This document shows, piece by piece, positions 52,148 to 61,810 of a stretch of DNA of 64,000 nucleotides. Every line of letters starts with the position of its first letter. Positions within the stretch are counted from its first letter, which is position 1. This stretch comes from JANQRA01 sp035550735 (GTDB lineage Bacteria > Actinomycetota > Acidimicrobiia > Spongiisociales > ZC4RG35): the NCBI GenBank assembly GCA_035550735.1, contig DASZOM010000042.1:1-64000 (forward strand). Direction: 5' to 3'. The notes under the pieces are model-generated. The model was not told the DNA's origin. It worked only from the letters and a program-made list of their open reading frames with translations, and did no database searches. Made by a program: the position numbers and the translations under genes.

Positions 52148-53502
52148 GAAGCCGTCGCCAGCTTGGGGGCGAGCTCGGTGTGGAGGAGGGTGATGTCCCC
52201 CGCGCCGAGGCTGAGGACCAGGTCTCCCCTTCCCACCCTCTCCGCGAGGAAGTCCGCCAGTTCGAAGCGATGGGGCACGTAATGGACCTCGGCGCCGGCG
52301 GCACGGGCCGCCTCCGCGACCAGCTCCCCGGTGATCCCGGGCACGGGCTCCTCCCGGGCGCCGAAGACGTCAGTGACGACGACCACGTCGGCCTCGGCCA
52401 GGGCCTCGCCGAACTCCTCGCTGAATCGCTCTGTCCGGGAGTAGAGGTGGGGTTGGAAGACCGCCCAGATCCGGCCACCGGCGACGGCGCGCGCCGCAGA
52501 CAGGACCGCCGCCACCTCGGTGGGGTGGTGGGCGTAGTCGTCGTAGAGGCTGACCCCGGCCACGGTCCCCCTGTTCTCCCAGCGACGGCCGACACCACGG
52601 AACTTGGCCACACCGTCCACGACGGCCTCGAGATCCCTCCCCAGCTCGACGAGGACGGCGATCGCCCCTGCCGCGTCGAGGGCGATGTGACGTCCTGGCT
52701 GGGACAGTGAGACCGGGGCCGACCGGCCCCGACCTTCGAGCAGGAACGACACGCCGTGGGGACCGGTGACCACGTCGCTCACACGCCAGTCTGCTTCGGG
52801 ATCGAGACCGTAGGTCACCGTGCCGACCGCCTCTGCCACCTGGCGGGACCCGGCATCGTCCCGGCAGGACACCACCGGACCTTCCACGCTCCGGGCGACC
52901 CCGATGAATGCGTCCACCAGCTCGTCTGCGGTGCCGAAATGGTCGACGTGCTCGTGCTCGACGTTGGTGATGACCAGACCGCGCAACCGGAGGCTCTCGA
53001 AGGTGCGGAAGGCCTCGTCGGCCTCGAGGACGAGGAGGTCGGACGTGCCGAAGTGGCCGTTGGTCCCGAGCCCCACCAGATCGCCTCCCACGACGAAGGA
53101 GGGGTCCTCACCGATGGCGCGCAACGCGGTGACCAACAACGCGGTGGTGGTCGTCTTGCCATGGGTGCCGGTGGCGCCGATAGTGGGGATCTCGCCGGTC
53201 AGTGCGGCGAGGAGCTGGGGACGGCGCCAGACCTCGATCCCGAGGGCGCGGGCTCTCTCCAGCTCCTCGTCGTAGTCGGGGACCGCCGAGGAGGCCACCA
53301 CCAGACCGGCCCCATCGATCGCCTCCGGGTGATGGCCGACCCACACAGGGATGTCAAGGTCGGCGAGGGCATCGAGTGAGGGCCCGCCACGCAGGTCGGA
53401 ACCGGAGAGATGGGATCCGCGGGCATCGAGAAGCTTGGCCAGTGCACTCATACCGGCGCCCCCTACGCCCACGATGTGGATTCGCCCCGCGGGCATGCTC
53501 AT
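52144..53502 (-). CDS. murC: UDP-N-acetylmuramate-L-alanine ligase
   Basis: Adds the first amino acid (L-Ala) to UDP-MurNAc; 452 residues. The Rossmann start HIVGVGGAGMSALA is typical of MurC. The ATP loop is GATGTHGKTTTTAL near residue 112, and EADEAFRTF and NVEHEHVDHF follow. It overlaps murG (upstream) and murB (downstream) by four bases. Confidence 0.97.
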   Translation of the reverse strand: MSMPAGRIHIVGVGGAGMSALAKLLDARGSHLSGSDLRGGPSLDALADLDIPVWVGHHPEAIDGAGLVVASSAVPDYDEELERARALGIEVWRRPQLLAALTGEIPTIGATGTHGKTTTTALLVTALRAIGEDPSFVVGGDLVGLGTNGHFGTSDLLVLEADEAFRTFESLRLRGLVITNVEHEHVDHFGTADELVDAFIGVARSVEGPVVSCRDDAGSRQVAEAVGTVTYGLDPEADWRVSDVVTGPHGVSFLLEGRGRSAPVSLSQPGRHIALDAAGAIAVLVELGRDLEAVVDGVAKFRGVGRRWENRGTVAGVSLYDDYAHHPTEVAAVLSAARAVAGGRIWAVFQPHLYSRTERFSEEFGEALAEADVVVVTDVFGAREEPVPGITGELVAEAARAAGAEVHYVPHRFELADFLAERVGRGDLVLSLGAGDITLLHTELAPKLATAS

Positions 53503-54578
53503 CCTGCTGCCTCGATCATGGTGCGGGCGATGGTAAGGGCCGCCTCGGGCTTGGCGATATCACTCGCGGCACGGGCCATGTCGGCGAGACGGGCCGGCTC
53601 CAGGAAGAGCCCGGTGACCGCCTCGGGCAGGCCGGCGATCCCCGCTTCTTCGACGACGAATGCGGCTCCCGAAGCGGCGAGGAATCGGGCGTTGCCCTCC
53701 TGGTGCCCCCCGGAGCCGAATCGCCCCGGGACCAGGATCGACGGGGTGGCGGTGACGGTCAGCTCGGCGACGGCGCCTCCGGCCCGGGCGATGACCAGGT
53801 CGGCTGCGGCGTAGAACCACTCCATCTCGGTCTCGAAACCGATCCGGGACCACGTCACGGCTTCCGACGCCTGCCGCGCCATCAGGTCCGCGAGATGGGT
53901 CTCACCGGTGAGATGGACCACACCGATCCTCGGACCGTCCCAGCCCTCCACCATGGTCGCCACCGCCTCGTTCAAGACGCCGGCTCCCAGCGAGCCGCCG
54001 AAGACACCGAGGACGTGTTCGTGTCCCTCTACCCCGTATCGCAGCCGGGCCCCCGGCAGGAGCCGCTCCCGATCGAACTGGCGGATGGGGCGGCGCACCG
54101 GGTTGCCGACCCAGGTTCCGCGAGGAAGGCCACCGGTGCGGGGGAAGGAGACGAAGCTGGCCCGTGCCCAGCGGGCTGTCACCTTGTTGGCCAGCCCGGC
54201 CTCGGCGTTCTGCTCGGCATTGAAGAAGGGCTTGCGACGTGCCCGGGCGGCCATGGCGGCAGGGATCGTGACGTAGCCGCCCATCCCGAGCACGACTTCG
54301 ATACCGAGCGAGTCGATCTGCTCGACGATCCGCCGCCGAGCCCGTCTCACCACCCCGGCAAGCCTGAGGTTGTCGACGGTGACCGAGCGTTTGAGACCGG
54401 CGACGTCAACTGACAAGAAGCGGAATCCATGCTCGGGGTAGACCCGGGCCTCGAGCCGGTCACCCCCGACATAGGTGACGTCGTCCCTCTCCACGCCAAG
54501 CTCGAGCAGGGCCTCCCCCACCGCCAGACCGGGGAACACATGCCCACCGGTGCCGGCTGCGGCGATGAGGAAGGTCAT
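53499..54578 (-). CDS. murG: Lipid II-forming GlcNAc transferase MurG
   Basis: Transfers GlcNAc to lipid I at the inner membrane face; 359 residues from ATG 54578. The N-terminal AAAGTGGHVFPGLAV is the canonical loop. GMGGYVTIPAAMAA and GGSLGAGVLNEAV follow; the donor-binding end shows ARAGGAVAELT, SGGHQEGNA. The frame is open to 54926, but that is shadow of ftsW; ATGA overlap with ftsW decides the start. Confidence 0.96.
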   Translation of the reverse strand: MTFLIAAAGTGGHVFPGLAVGEALLELGVERDDVTYVGGDRLEARVYPEHGFRFLSVDVAGLKRSVTVDNLRLAGVVRRARRRIVEQIDSLGIEVVLGMGGYVTIPAAMAARARRKPFFNAEQNAEAGLANKVTARWARASFVSFPRTGGLPRGTWVGNPVRRPIRQFDRERLLPGARLRYGVEGHEHVLGVFGGSLGAGVLNEAVATMVEGWDGPRIGVVHLTGETHLADLMARQASEAVTWSRIGFETEMEWFYAAADLVIARAGGAVAELTVTATPSILVPGRFGSGGHQEGNARFLAASGAAFVVEEAGIAGLPEAVTGLFLEPARLADMARAASDIAKPEAALTIARTMIEAAG

Positions 54579-55747
54579 CGCGGGCGGTCGACGCCGCTCT
54601 GGGCGATGTTGACCAGGATTCCGACCGCGCCCATCGAGACTATCAATGCCGTCGAGCCGAAAGAGACGAATGGCAGGGCGATCCCGGTGATGGGGACGAC
54701 GCCGAGCACGCCACCGATGTTGACCAGCGCCTGGAAGGAGAGCCACACCGTGATCCCGGCGGCGACCATCCGCCCGAACCGATCCGGGGCGCGCGCCGCC
54801 ACCACCCAGCCGGCTACTGCGAGTGCGATGAACAACCCGATCACGGTCAGCCCGCCCAGGAGCCCGGTCTCCTCCCCGATGATGGCGAAGATGAAGTCGG
54901 TGTGCGCGTTGGGGAGGTAGAACCAACGGGCTCGGGAGGCACCCAGCCCGACACCGAAGATGCCACCGTTTCCCAGGGCGTAATAGCCCTGGAGGAGCTG
55001 GTAGCCGTCACCGGTCGGATCGGCGTAGGGGTCGAGATACGAGTCGATGCGGCTCGCCCGGTAGTCGGCGTCGAATGCCAGGTAGGTGGCGGCGGCGACG
55101 GCGAGGAGGCCGAGCAGCAGGACGTACTTCATCGGGGCATCACTGGCCACGATCACAGCCATCGCGGCGGCCCCGATGATGAGCAACGTTCCGAGATCGG
55201 GCTGGCGGATGACGAGCACGCCGACTACCCCCACGGTGGCCACCACCGGGATGATGAAGTGCCAGAAACGGGTGAGCAGCCTCGCCTTCTTCTCCAGGAG
55301 ATAGGAGAGGACGAGGATCACGCCGAGCTTGGCCAGCTCGGACGGTTGGAAGGAGGGAAGCCCGGGGAGATTCACCCATCTCGTCGCCCCGCCCTCCGTC
55401 AGCCCCTTGAACTCGACGAGGAGCAAGAGCCCCACCGTGCCGAGGAAGGCCGGGATCGCCAGCTTCCGGTAGAACCGGTACGGGATCCGTGACATGACGA
55501 GGAGGGCGACGGTCCCCAGCCCGACACCCACCAGCTGCCGCTTGAGGAAGTGCCACTGATCCTGGGTCTCGGTCTGGTTGAGGGCGACTGCCGAGGAGGC
55601 GGACATGGTCACCCCCAGCCCGATGACGACGAGCACGACCACCAGCACGAGGAGCGTGGTGGTGGCGCGGTCGTTGACTTTCTGCAGGGCGATCTTGTCA
55701 CGGGCCGCGGCACGCACCTTGGCCAGGGATGTCACGTTGGCGGTCAT
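54575..55747 (-). CDS. ftsW: Peptidoglycan glycosyltransferase FtsW (SEDS)
   Basis: Septal SEDS polymerase working with FtsI; 390 residues from ATG 55747, ten predicted helices. The catalytic Asp region is visible in RQPDLGTLLII; other conserved SEDS stretches are FQPSELAKLGVIL and HTDFIFAIIGEETG. It ends on PFVSFGSTALIVSMGAVGIL. The ATGA overlap with murD rejects the longer frame to 55837. No lipid flippase other than FtsW is seen here. Confidence 0.95.
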   Translation of the reverse strand: MTANVTSLAKVRAAARDKIALQKVNDRATTTLLVLVVVLVVIGLGVTMSASSAVALNQTETQDQWHFLKRQLVGVGLGTVALLVMSRIPYRFYRKLAIPAFLGTVGLLLLVEFKGLTEGGATRWVNLPGLPSFQPSELAKLGVILVLSYLLEKKARLLTRFWHFIIPVVATVGVVGVLVIRQPDLGTLLIIGAAAMAVIVASDAPMKYVLLLGLLAVAAATYLAFDADYRASRIDSYLDPYADPTGDGYQLLQGYYALGNGGIFGVGLGASRARWFYLPNAHTDFIFAIIGEETGLLGGLTVIGLFIALAVAGWVVAARAPDRFGRMVAAGITVWLSFQALVNIGGVLGVVPITGIALPFVSFGSTALIVSMGAVGILVNIAQSGVDRPR

Positions 55748-57039
55748 GGCCTCCCTCTCTCCACTCTCTCGAGGACCAACTCGGTGAAACGATCTCCCCT
55801 CGCCCCGTATGACTCGAACTGGTCGAAGCTGGCGCAACCGGGGGCGAGGAGGACGGTGTCCCCGTCGCCCGCGGCCCTGGCGGCCATCTCAACGGCGATC
55901 TCGAGCTTGCCGGCGAGCCGTCCCCGCTCCCCGGCGGCGGCGACCAGGTCCGGGCCGGCCTCGCCGATCCCGATCAGCATCACCACGTTCTCCTCGGCGG
56001 CGAGTGGAGTCAGGTCGATCCCCTTCGCCAGCCCGCCGGCGATGAGCACCACCGGGCCGTGGGCCCGCACCGAGGCGACGGCGGCGTGGAGGTTGGTCGC
56101 CTTGGAGTCGTTGACCCAGCGGACGCCGTTGTCGGCGGCAACCAGGGTGCGGCGATGCGCCCCCGGCCGGTAGTCGATCGCACCCCTGGCCACCCCGAGT
56201 GGGCTGGCCCCCATGTGGAGCGCAAGGGCTGCCGAGCAGGCCATGTTGACCAGATGGATGGGGTCACGGGAGGAGAGCTCGTTCACGTCGACGGTGAGGT
56301 CGCCGACGACGAGATTGGCCCCGTCGAATCCACCACCGCCCTCGGGCACCCTCGTCCCCGACACGGGATAGAGCTGTGAGGGCGATCGCGCCGCCAGCGC
56401 CGTCGCCCCCTCGTCGTCGGCGTCGAACACGAGGAGGTCGGTCTCGGTCTGGTTGGAGTAGATCAGCGCTTTGGCGTCACGATACGACTGCGGCGAGCCG
56501 TGCCAGTCGAGATGGTCCACGGCGACGTTGGTGATGGCAGCCGCGATCGGGTGAAACGTCTCGGTGAACCTGAGCTGGAAGCTGGAGACCTCGACTACCA
56601 GGGCGTCGTGGTCGGTGTCCGCGAAGTCTGACAGCGGCGCGCCGATGTTCCCGGCCGCAGGGGCGTCGAGACCGGAGGCGTCGAGCATCATGGCGGTGGC
56701 TTCGGTGACGGTGGTCTTCCCGTTGGTCCCGGTCACCGCGGCCACCGGCGCCCGGAGATGGCGAAAGGCGAACTCGATCTCGCTCCAGATGGTGAGCCGG
56801 TTCTCCAGTGCGTCGACCAGGGGGGCCGAGCGCTCCGGGAAGCCGGGGCTGGCGATCACCAGGTCGACGCCGTCGAGGAGCACCGGGTCCCATCTCCCCG
56901 AGGCGGTGGCCACGCCGAGCCCGAGGAGCTCGGGGCTGTCCTTCTCGTCGAACACGGTGACGGTCATCCCGTGACGGAGTGCCAGCCGGGCCGCGGCCCG
57001 GCCCGACACGCCACCGCCGAGGACGAGCGCCCGGCTCAC
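55744..57039 (-). CDS. murD: UDP-N-acetylmuramoylalanine-D-glutamate ligase
   Basis: Adds D-Glu to the peptide stem; 431 residues. GTG 57039 overlaps the mraY stop by GTGA. The Rossmann start ALVLGGGVSGRAAA is followed by the ATP loop AVTGTNGKTTVTEA near residue 110 and VAVDHLDWHG. VNDSKATN is the C-terminal carbamoyl-Lys neighbourhood. It overlaps ftsW at the other end. Confidence 0.96.
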   Translation of the reverse strand: MSRALVLGGGVSGRAAARLALRHGMTVTVFDEKDSPELLGLGVATASGRWDPVLLDGVDLVIASPGFPERSAPLVDALENRLTIWSEIEFAFRHLRAPVAAVTGTNGKTTVTEATAMMLDASGLDAPAAGNIGAPLSDFADTDHDALVVEVSSFQLRFTETFHPIAAAITNVAVDHLDWHGSPQSYRDAKALIYSNQTETDLLVFDADDEGATALAARSPSQLYPVSGTRVPEGGGGFDGANLVVGDLTVDVNELSSRDPIHLVNMACSAALALHMGASPLGVARGAIDYRPGAHRRTLVAADNGVRWVNDSKATNLHAAVASVRAHGPVVLIAGGLAKGIDLTPLAAEENVVMLIGIGEAGPDLVAAAGERGRLAGKLEIAVEMAARAAGDGDTVLLAPGCASFDQFESYGARGDRFTELVLERVERGRP

Positions 57040-58112
57040 AGGATCCCCTCCAGGGTGAGGAAGTCGGCATAGAAGAGACCGAGACCCAGGGCCACCCCGA
57101 TGCCGGTCAGGATCCAGAAGCGGATCACCACGGTCGTCTCCGGCCAGCCTCCGAGGTCGAAATGGAAGTGAAGGGGCGACATGCGAAGGACCCGTCTCCC
57201 GGTCAGCTTGAAACTGGAGACCTGGGCCACCACGGACAGCACCTCTGCCACGAAGATCGCCCCGACCAGGGCGAGGAGCAGGTGGGTGTTGGTGAGCAGG
57301 GCGAGGGCGGCGAGCAGCCCGCCGATCCCCTGGCTGCCCACGTCCCCCATGAAGACCTTGGCGGGCGGTGCGTTCCACCACAGGAAGCCGAGCAGGGCGC
57401 CGAACATCGCCGCCGAGATCATCGCCAGCTCCAGTGGGGAGAGGGCTTGATACATCGCATCAGGCCGGAACACGTCGGAGTTCCTGAACTGCCAGAAGGA
57501 GATGACCGTGTAGGCACCGACCACGAGTGCCGACGAACCGGCGGCGAGACCGTCCATCCCGTCGGCCAGGTTCACCCCGTTTGCAGTGCCGGTCAGCATG
57601 ATGAGGACCCACACCACGAAGAAGACCCCCAGATCGAAGGGGTCGCCGAGGGGCCGGACGAAGGAGATCTGGGTGACGATCCCCGCCTGGGTCGCCCCAA
57701 AGGCGAACAGAGCGGCGATCGCCAGCTGCCCGGTGAACTTGGCCGCCTTGGAGAGCCCGAGGCTGCGCTGGCGTGAGTACTTGACCCAGTCGTCGAGGAA
57801 CCCGACGATCGCCATGCCCACCAGGGCGAGCACCGCCAGCCAGCCTCCTGCGCCGAACTCGACCCGTCGCTCCAGGGTGAAACCGGTGCCGGGCGTCCAC
57901 ACCTGGAAGTGGGCGAGAATCCAGCCGATCACCGCGGCCGGGACGAAGACCACTCCACCCATGGTGGGGGTGCCCTGCTTGTGGGCATGGCCCTGGATGT
58001 CCTCCTGGATGAACTGGCCGATCTCATGACGACGAAGCAGACGGATGGCGTAGGGGGTGCCGAAGATCGACAGGAGGAGCCCCAGGGCAGCGGCGACGAG
58101 AAGCGCAATCAC
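57036..58112 (-). CDS. mraY: Phospho-MurNAc-pentapeptide translocase MraY
   Basis: Makes lipid I from UDP-MurNAc-pentapeptide and undecaprenyl phosphate; 358 residues, ten helices. Catalytic Asp pair is in GFLDDWVKYSRQRSLGLS, then NGVNLADGMDGLAAG and the metal motif MGDVGSQGIGG; the HHH-like stretch is LHFHFDLGGWPE. GTG at 58112 is four bases after the murE stop; a GGGGAG lies about 11 bases upstream. In most genomes murF separates murE and mraY; here it does not. Confidence 0.95.
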   Translation of the reverse strand: MIALLVAAALGLLLSIFGTPYAIRLLRRHEIGQFIQEDIQGHAHKQGTPTMGGVVFVPAAVIGWILAHFQVWTPGTGFTLERRVEFGAGGWLAVLALVGMAIVGFLDDWVKYSRQRSLGLSKAAKFTGQLAIAALFAFGATQAGIVTQISFVRPLGDPFDLGVFFVVWVLIMLTGTANGVNLADGMDGLAAGSSALVVGAYTVISFWQFRNSDVFRPDAMYQALSPLELAMISAAMFGALLGFLWWNAPPAKVFMGDVGSQGIGGLLAALALLTNTHLLLALVGAIFVAEVLSVVAQVSSFKLTGRRVLRMSPLHFHFDLGGWPETTVVIRFWILTGIGVALGLGLFYADFLTLEGIL

Positions 58113-58116
58113 CGGG

Positions 58117-59598
58117 TCATGCTCCCCGATCGCCGGTCGTATCCGGCGGATAACCGTGGCCGGCGAGGACTGCGCGGGCGACTTCACGGTCGTCGAAGGG
58201 GATCTTGGCCCCACCTATGTCCTGGGTCGGCTCGTGGCCGCGGCCCAGGATCAGCACCACGTCCCCCGGCCCCGCCGCCTCCACCGCCAACTCGATGGCG
58301 GCCCGTCTGTCCACCTCGACCACCTTCTCCGTGGAGGGGTCGACTCCGGAAGCGACGGCAGCGGTGATCGCGGTCGGGTCCTCACTGCGGGGGTTGTCAC
58401 TCGTGACGATGACGAGATCGGCGCCGGATGCGGCCTGTCCCATCGCGGTCCGCTTCACCCGGTCCCTGTCGCCGCCGGCCCCGACGAGCGCGATCACGCG
58501 ATTGGAGGCGAGGGCCCGCCCGTTGGCGACGGCCCGCCGCACTCCCTCAGGGGTGTGGGCGTAGTCGACCACCACCAGGAAGGGGATCTCGCCGGCGACG
58601 ACCTCGAAACGGCCGGGGACCCCGCTGATCGACCTCATGCCGGAGACGACGTCGTCGAGACCGATGCCGAGAGCGAGACAGCACCCGGCCGCCACCGCCA
58701 GGTTGGCCACGTTGAAATCTCCGATGACGGGCGTCTCCACCTCTGCCGTCCCCCAGGGTGTAACCAGCTGGAAGCGCGACCCATGGCGTCCCTGCGCAAG
58801 CCGACCGGCAGCGATGTCGCCTCCCTCCCCCACAGTGAGCGTGTCGCCGCCGTACGATGATGCGATCGTCGCCCCCACCGGGTCGTCGACATTGATCACG
58901 GCCGTGCCCACCTCGAACTCGGTGAAGAGCCGCTCTTTCGCCCGCCGATATCCGTCCATGTCGCCGTGGAAGTCGAGATGGTCCTGGGACAGGTTCGTGA
59001 ACGCGGCCACGGCGAATCTGGTGGCACGGACCCTCCCCAGCTCGAGGGCATGCGAGGACACCTCGGCGGCGACCACCGACACCCCGTGGTCACGCATGGT
59101 GGCGAGGAGACGTTGGAAATCCGATGCCTCGGGTGTGGTGAGTGTGGCGGGCACCGACCGCCCGGCGAACCTGGTGTGGATGGTGCCCATGAGCCCGGTG
59201 ACGCGTCCTGCCTCGCCGGCCAGCCATTCGACATAGTGGGTGACCGTCGTCTTCCCGTTGGTCCCGGTCACACCGACCACGTCCAGGTCCCGCGAGGGAT
59301 GGTCGTGCACCTCGGCGGCGAGATCGCCGAGAACGCGTCGGGTGTCCTCGACCACCAGCTCCGGCACACCGGCGCCCGTCGGTTTCTCGACACATATGGC
59401 GCCGGCCCCGCTGTTCACAGCGGCGGCGACGAAGTCGTGGCCATCCGACCTCGATCCCACCAGGGCCACATAGAGGCTCTCCGGCGTGACCTGACGGGAG
59501 TCATGGTGGACGTCGAGGACCCTGGTGTCCCCCGCCCCGATCAGCTCGGCATCGATCAAGGTCGCCAGCGCCGACAAGGGCCTACCCCGGCTCGCCAT
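58117..59598 (-). CDS. murE: UDP-MurNAc-tripeptide synthetase MurE (meso-DAP type)
   Basis: Adds meso-diaminopimelate to the stem; about 493 residues. The ATP loop is GVTGTNGKTTVTHY, and SDNPRSEDP carries the DNPR motif that selects meso-DAP rather than Lys. HDSRQVTPESLYVAL is the uridine-binding N-terminal region, and SSHALELGRV matches the family. I start at ATG 59598, which overlaps ftsI by 17 bases; a TTG at 59577 is the alternative. The earlier frame to 59889 is shadow. Confidence 0.95.
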   Translation of the reverse strand: MASRGRPLSALATLIDAELIGAGDTRVLDVHHDSRQVTPESLYVALVGSRSDGHDFVAAAVNSGAGAICVEKPTGAGVPELVVEDTRRVLGDLAAEVHDHPSRDLDVVGVTGTNGKTTVTHYVEWLAGEAGRVTGLMGTIHTRFAGRSVPATLTTPEASDFQRLLATMRDHGVSVVAAEVSSHALELGRVRATRFAVAAFTNLSQDHLDFHGDMDGYRRAKERLFTEFEVGTAVINVDDPVGATIASSYGGDTLTVGEGGDIAAGRLAQGRHGSRFQLVTPWGTAEVETPVIGDFNVANLAVAAGCCLALGIGLDDVVSGMRSISGVPGRFEVVAGEIPFLVVVDYAHTPEGVRRAVANGRALASNRVIALVGAGGDRDRVKRTAMGQAASGADLVIVTSDNPRSEDPTAITAAVASGVDPSTEKVVEVDRRAAIELAVEAAGPGDVVLILGRGHEPTQDIGGAKIPFDDREVARAVLAGHGYPPDTTGDRGA

Positions 59599-61351
59599 CG
59601 GGGCTGACTCCCAGCCGGTGCAGGGCCTGCTCCATGATCTGACTGAACACCGGTGCCGCGGCCAGGCCCCCGGTGCGATGGTCGTAGTCCGGACCGTCGA
59701 CCAGCACCGCCACCACCACCTGCGGGTCGTCGATCGGGGCCATCCCCACGAAAGAGGCACGTGTCTCGTCGGTGTAGCGGCCGTCCTCGCCGAGCTTGTT
59801 GGCGGTCCCGGTCTTGCCCCCGACCCGATAGCCGTCGACTGCGCCGTTGCGCCCGGTCCCGTCCTCGACCACCGACGCCAACAGCTCACGCATCAACAAC
59901 GCGGTCCCCGGGCTCACCACCTCACGGGTCTCTATGCCGGCCACCTCGGTTTCCCCTTCGGCATCGACGGTGGAGCGGACGATGTGCGGGGTCGTCCAGA
60001 CACCGTCGTTGCCGATGGCGGCGTAGGCGGCGGCCATCTGCAGTGGGGTTACCGCGACCGAGTAGCCGATCGCCGCCGATGCCCAGCAGGTCTGACAGCC
60101 GGCGTCGAAGCGGAGCAGGCCGGGTGATTCCACCGTGTAGTCGATGCCGGTCTCCTCTCCGAGGCCGAAGGCTTCTATGTAATCGACGAGTCTCTTTTGA
60201 CCCAACGTCTCGGCGACCTTGATGGTGCCGACGTTGGACGATCTGGTGAAGATGTCGGCGACCGTCATGTCCATCGTGTCGTGCTCGTCGAAGTCGACGT
60301 AGCAGCCGTGGAGGTCATCGTCTCCTGAGCGGCAGGCGCCCTCGAGGAGCTCGAGCTCGTCGTCTATGTCCTCGAAGATCGAGCCGACGGTGACCTCGGC
60401 CTCCTCGAGCGCGGCGGCGAATGTGATCATCTTCTGGGTCGAGCCCGGCTCGTACATTCCGCGCACCACGAAGTTGGAGAACAGCCGGCACTGATTGGGG
60501 TCGTCTGCGTCCTCACAGGAAGGGTCGAGGGTCTGACGGGTGGCGGGATCGAACACGGGTGCCCCCACCATGGCCAGCACCTCCCCCGTCTCCACTTCGA
60601 GGACGACCGCCCAGCAGGACTCGGCCGAAGTCCGCTCCACCGTGTCCAGGCACGCCTGCTGAGCCTGATACTGCAGTGGGAGGTCGATGGTCGTGGTCAG
60701 GTCGAGGCCGGGAACGGCGGGCACGATGTTGGTGTACCCCTGGGGAATCACGTACGGACCGGCCTTCTCGTACTCGGCATGCCCGGGGGTGCCCCGCAAC
60801 ACATCGTCGTACATCAACTCCAGCCCCTCCTGCCCGTCGCCGTCGATGTTGACGAACCCGGTGACGTGTGATGCCACCGTCCCCGCCGGATAGACACGGG
60901 TCGGCTCCGGGTGTGCGAACACCCCGGCCAGGTTCTGGGCGAGGATCTGCTCGGCGAGGACCCCGTCGACCTGGCGCTCGATGTAGACGAAGTCCCGGTC
61001 GCTGGTGATCCGCTCGTAGAGGGTGTCGGAGTCGATCCCGAGCAGACCACCCACCTGTTGGGCGACGTAGAGCGGCTCGGTGACCTGGTCGGGCACCGCG
61101 AACAGACTCTGCGACTCCACCGTCATGGCCAGCAGGTTCCCGTTGCGGTCATAGATCTTGCCCCGCTGCGGGGCCATCTCCCGGGTGACCAGCCTCTGGC
61201 TGAGACCCTCCTCGGCGAGCTCGGGAGCACGCACAACCTGGATCTCGAACAGCCTGTAACCCATGCCGAGCCATGCGGCTACCACGAGCAGCCCGATGAG
61301 GGTCATCCGGGCGGAGCCGGAGAACAGCTTCTCAGGTGTGGGCACGGCCAC
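59582..61351 (-). CDS. ftsI: Penicillin-binding protein FtsI (class B)
   Basis: Septal transpeptidase, 589 residues. One membrane helix is at about 15-35, then the PBP dimer domain with RGKIYDRNGNLLA, then the transpeptidase domain with SxxK at 304-307 (STQK), SxN at 371-373 (SSN) and KTG at 513-515. The extracytoplasmic part has eight cysteines in four close pairs: 234/246, 279/288, 340/350 and 419/422. GTG start at 61351 is 72 bases from the ftsL stop. Confidence 0.95.
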   Translation of the reverse strand: MAVPTPEKLFSGSARMTLIGLLVVAAWLGMGYRLFEIQVVRAPELAEEGLSQRLVTREMAPQRGKIYDRNGNLLAMTVESQSLFAVPDQVTEPLYVAQQVGGLLGIDSDTLYERITSDRDFVYIERQVDGVLAEQILAQNLAGVFAHPEPTRVYPAGTVASHVTGFVNIDGDGQEGLELMYDDVLRGTPGHAEYEKAGPYVIPQGYTNIVPAVPGLDLTTTIDLPLQYQAQQACLDTVERTSAESCWAVVLEVETGEVLAMVGAPVFDPATRQTLDPSCEDADDPNQCRLFSNFVVRGMYEPGSTQKMITFAAALEEAEVTVGSIFEDIDDELELLEGACRSGDDDLHGCYVDFDEHDTMDMTVADIFTRSSNVGTIKVAETLGQKRLVDYIEAFGLGEETGIDYTVESPGLLRFDAGCQTCWASAAIGYSVAVTPLQMAAAYAAIGNDGVWTTPHIVRSTVDAEGETEVAGIETREVVSPGTALLMRELLASVVEDGTGRNGAVDGYRVGGKTGTANKLGEDGRYTDETRASFVGMAPIDDPQVVVAVLVDGPDYDHRTGGLAAAPVFSQIMEQALHRLGVSPDGEPG

Positions 61352-61423
61352 CGACTCTCCGGCTGGGGATCCGGAGGGGCGGTGCCCCGCGCGTCATCCC
61401 GGTGCCAGCGCTTCCACGGGGAC

Positions 61424-61810
61424 TCATTGACTCGCTCCATCGCCGTCGCTCTCCGCCACGACCGGCGACGGGTCGTCCAGATTCACCAGCAGCTGATTGG
61501 TAGTCGTGGGGATGACGAGACCGAGCTCGTCGGCGAGGGGGGCGATCCTGGCCGGGTTCTCCAGCCGGGCGACCTCCAGTCTGAGCTGCTCGTTGAGCGC
61601 CGCCTGCTCGTCGATCGCCTTGTTCAGCTCGGCGAGGTCGAACGCAGAGCGGTCGAGGCTGGTCCGGGCGAAGCCGAGACCGAGGAAGGCCGCCACGGCG
61701 ATGATCACCATGATCATCCACGGGGCGACGGACGGCTTGCGGAGACGCCGCCCCTTGAGGACCCGAAGCCCCTCCTCGACGCGGAGACGGCGAAGTGGGC
61801 GTGCGGTCAT
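61424..61810 (-). CDS. ftsL: Division protein FtsL
   Basis: Small bitopic division protein that scaffolds FtsQ, FtsB and FtsI; 128 residues from ATG 61810. A basic cytoplasmic tail is followed by one membrane helix (about 35-52) and a leucine-zipper-like coiled coil (LAELNKAIDEQAALNEQLRL); the tail ends in Asp/Pro-rich sequence. The ATGA overlap with rsmH decides the start over the earlier frame to 61966. FtsL is identified by position and architecture more than by sequence. Confidence 0.85.
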   Translation of the reverse strand: MTARPLRRLRVEEGLRVLKGRRLRKPSVAPWMIMVIIAVAAFLGLGFARTSLDRSAFDLAELNKAIDEQAALNEQLRLEVARLENPARIAPLADELGLVIPTTTNQLLVNLDDPSPVVAESDGDGASQ

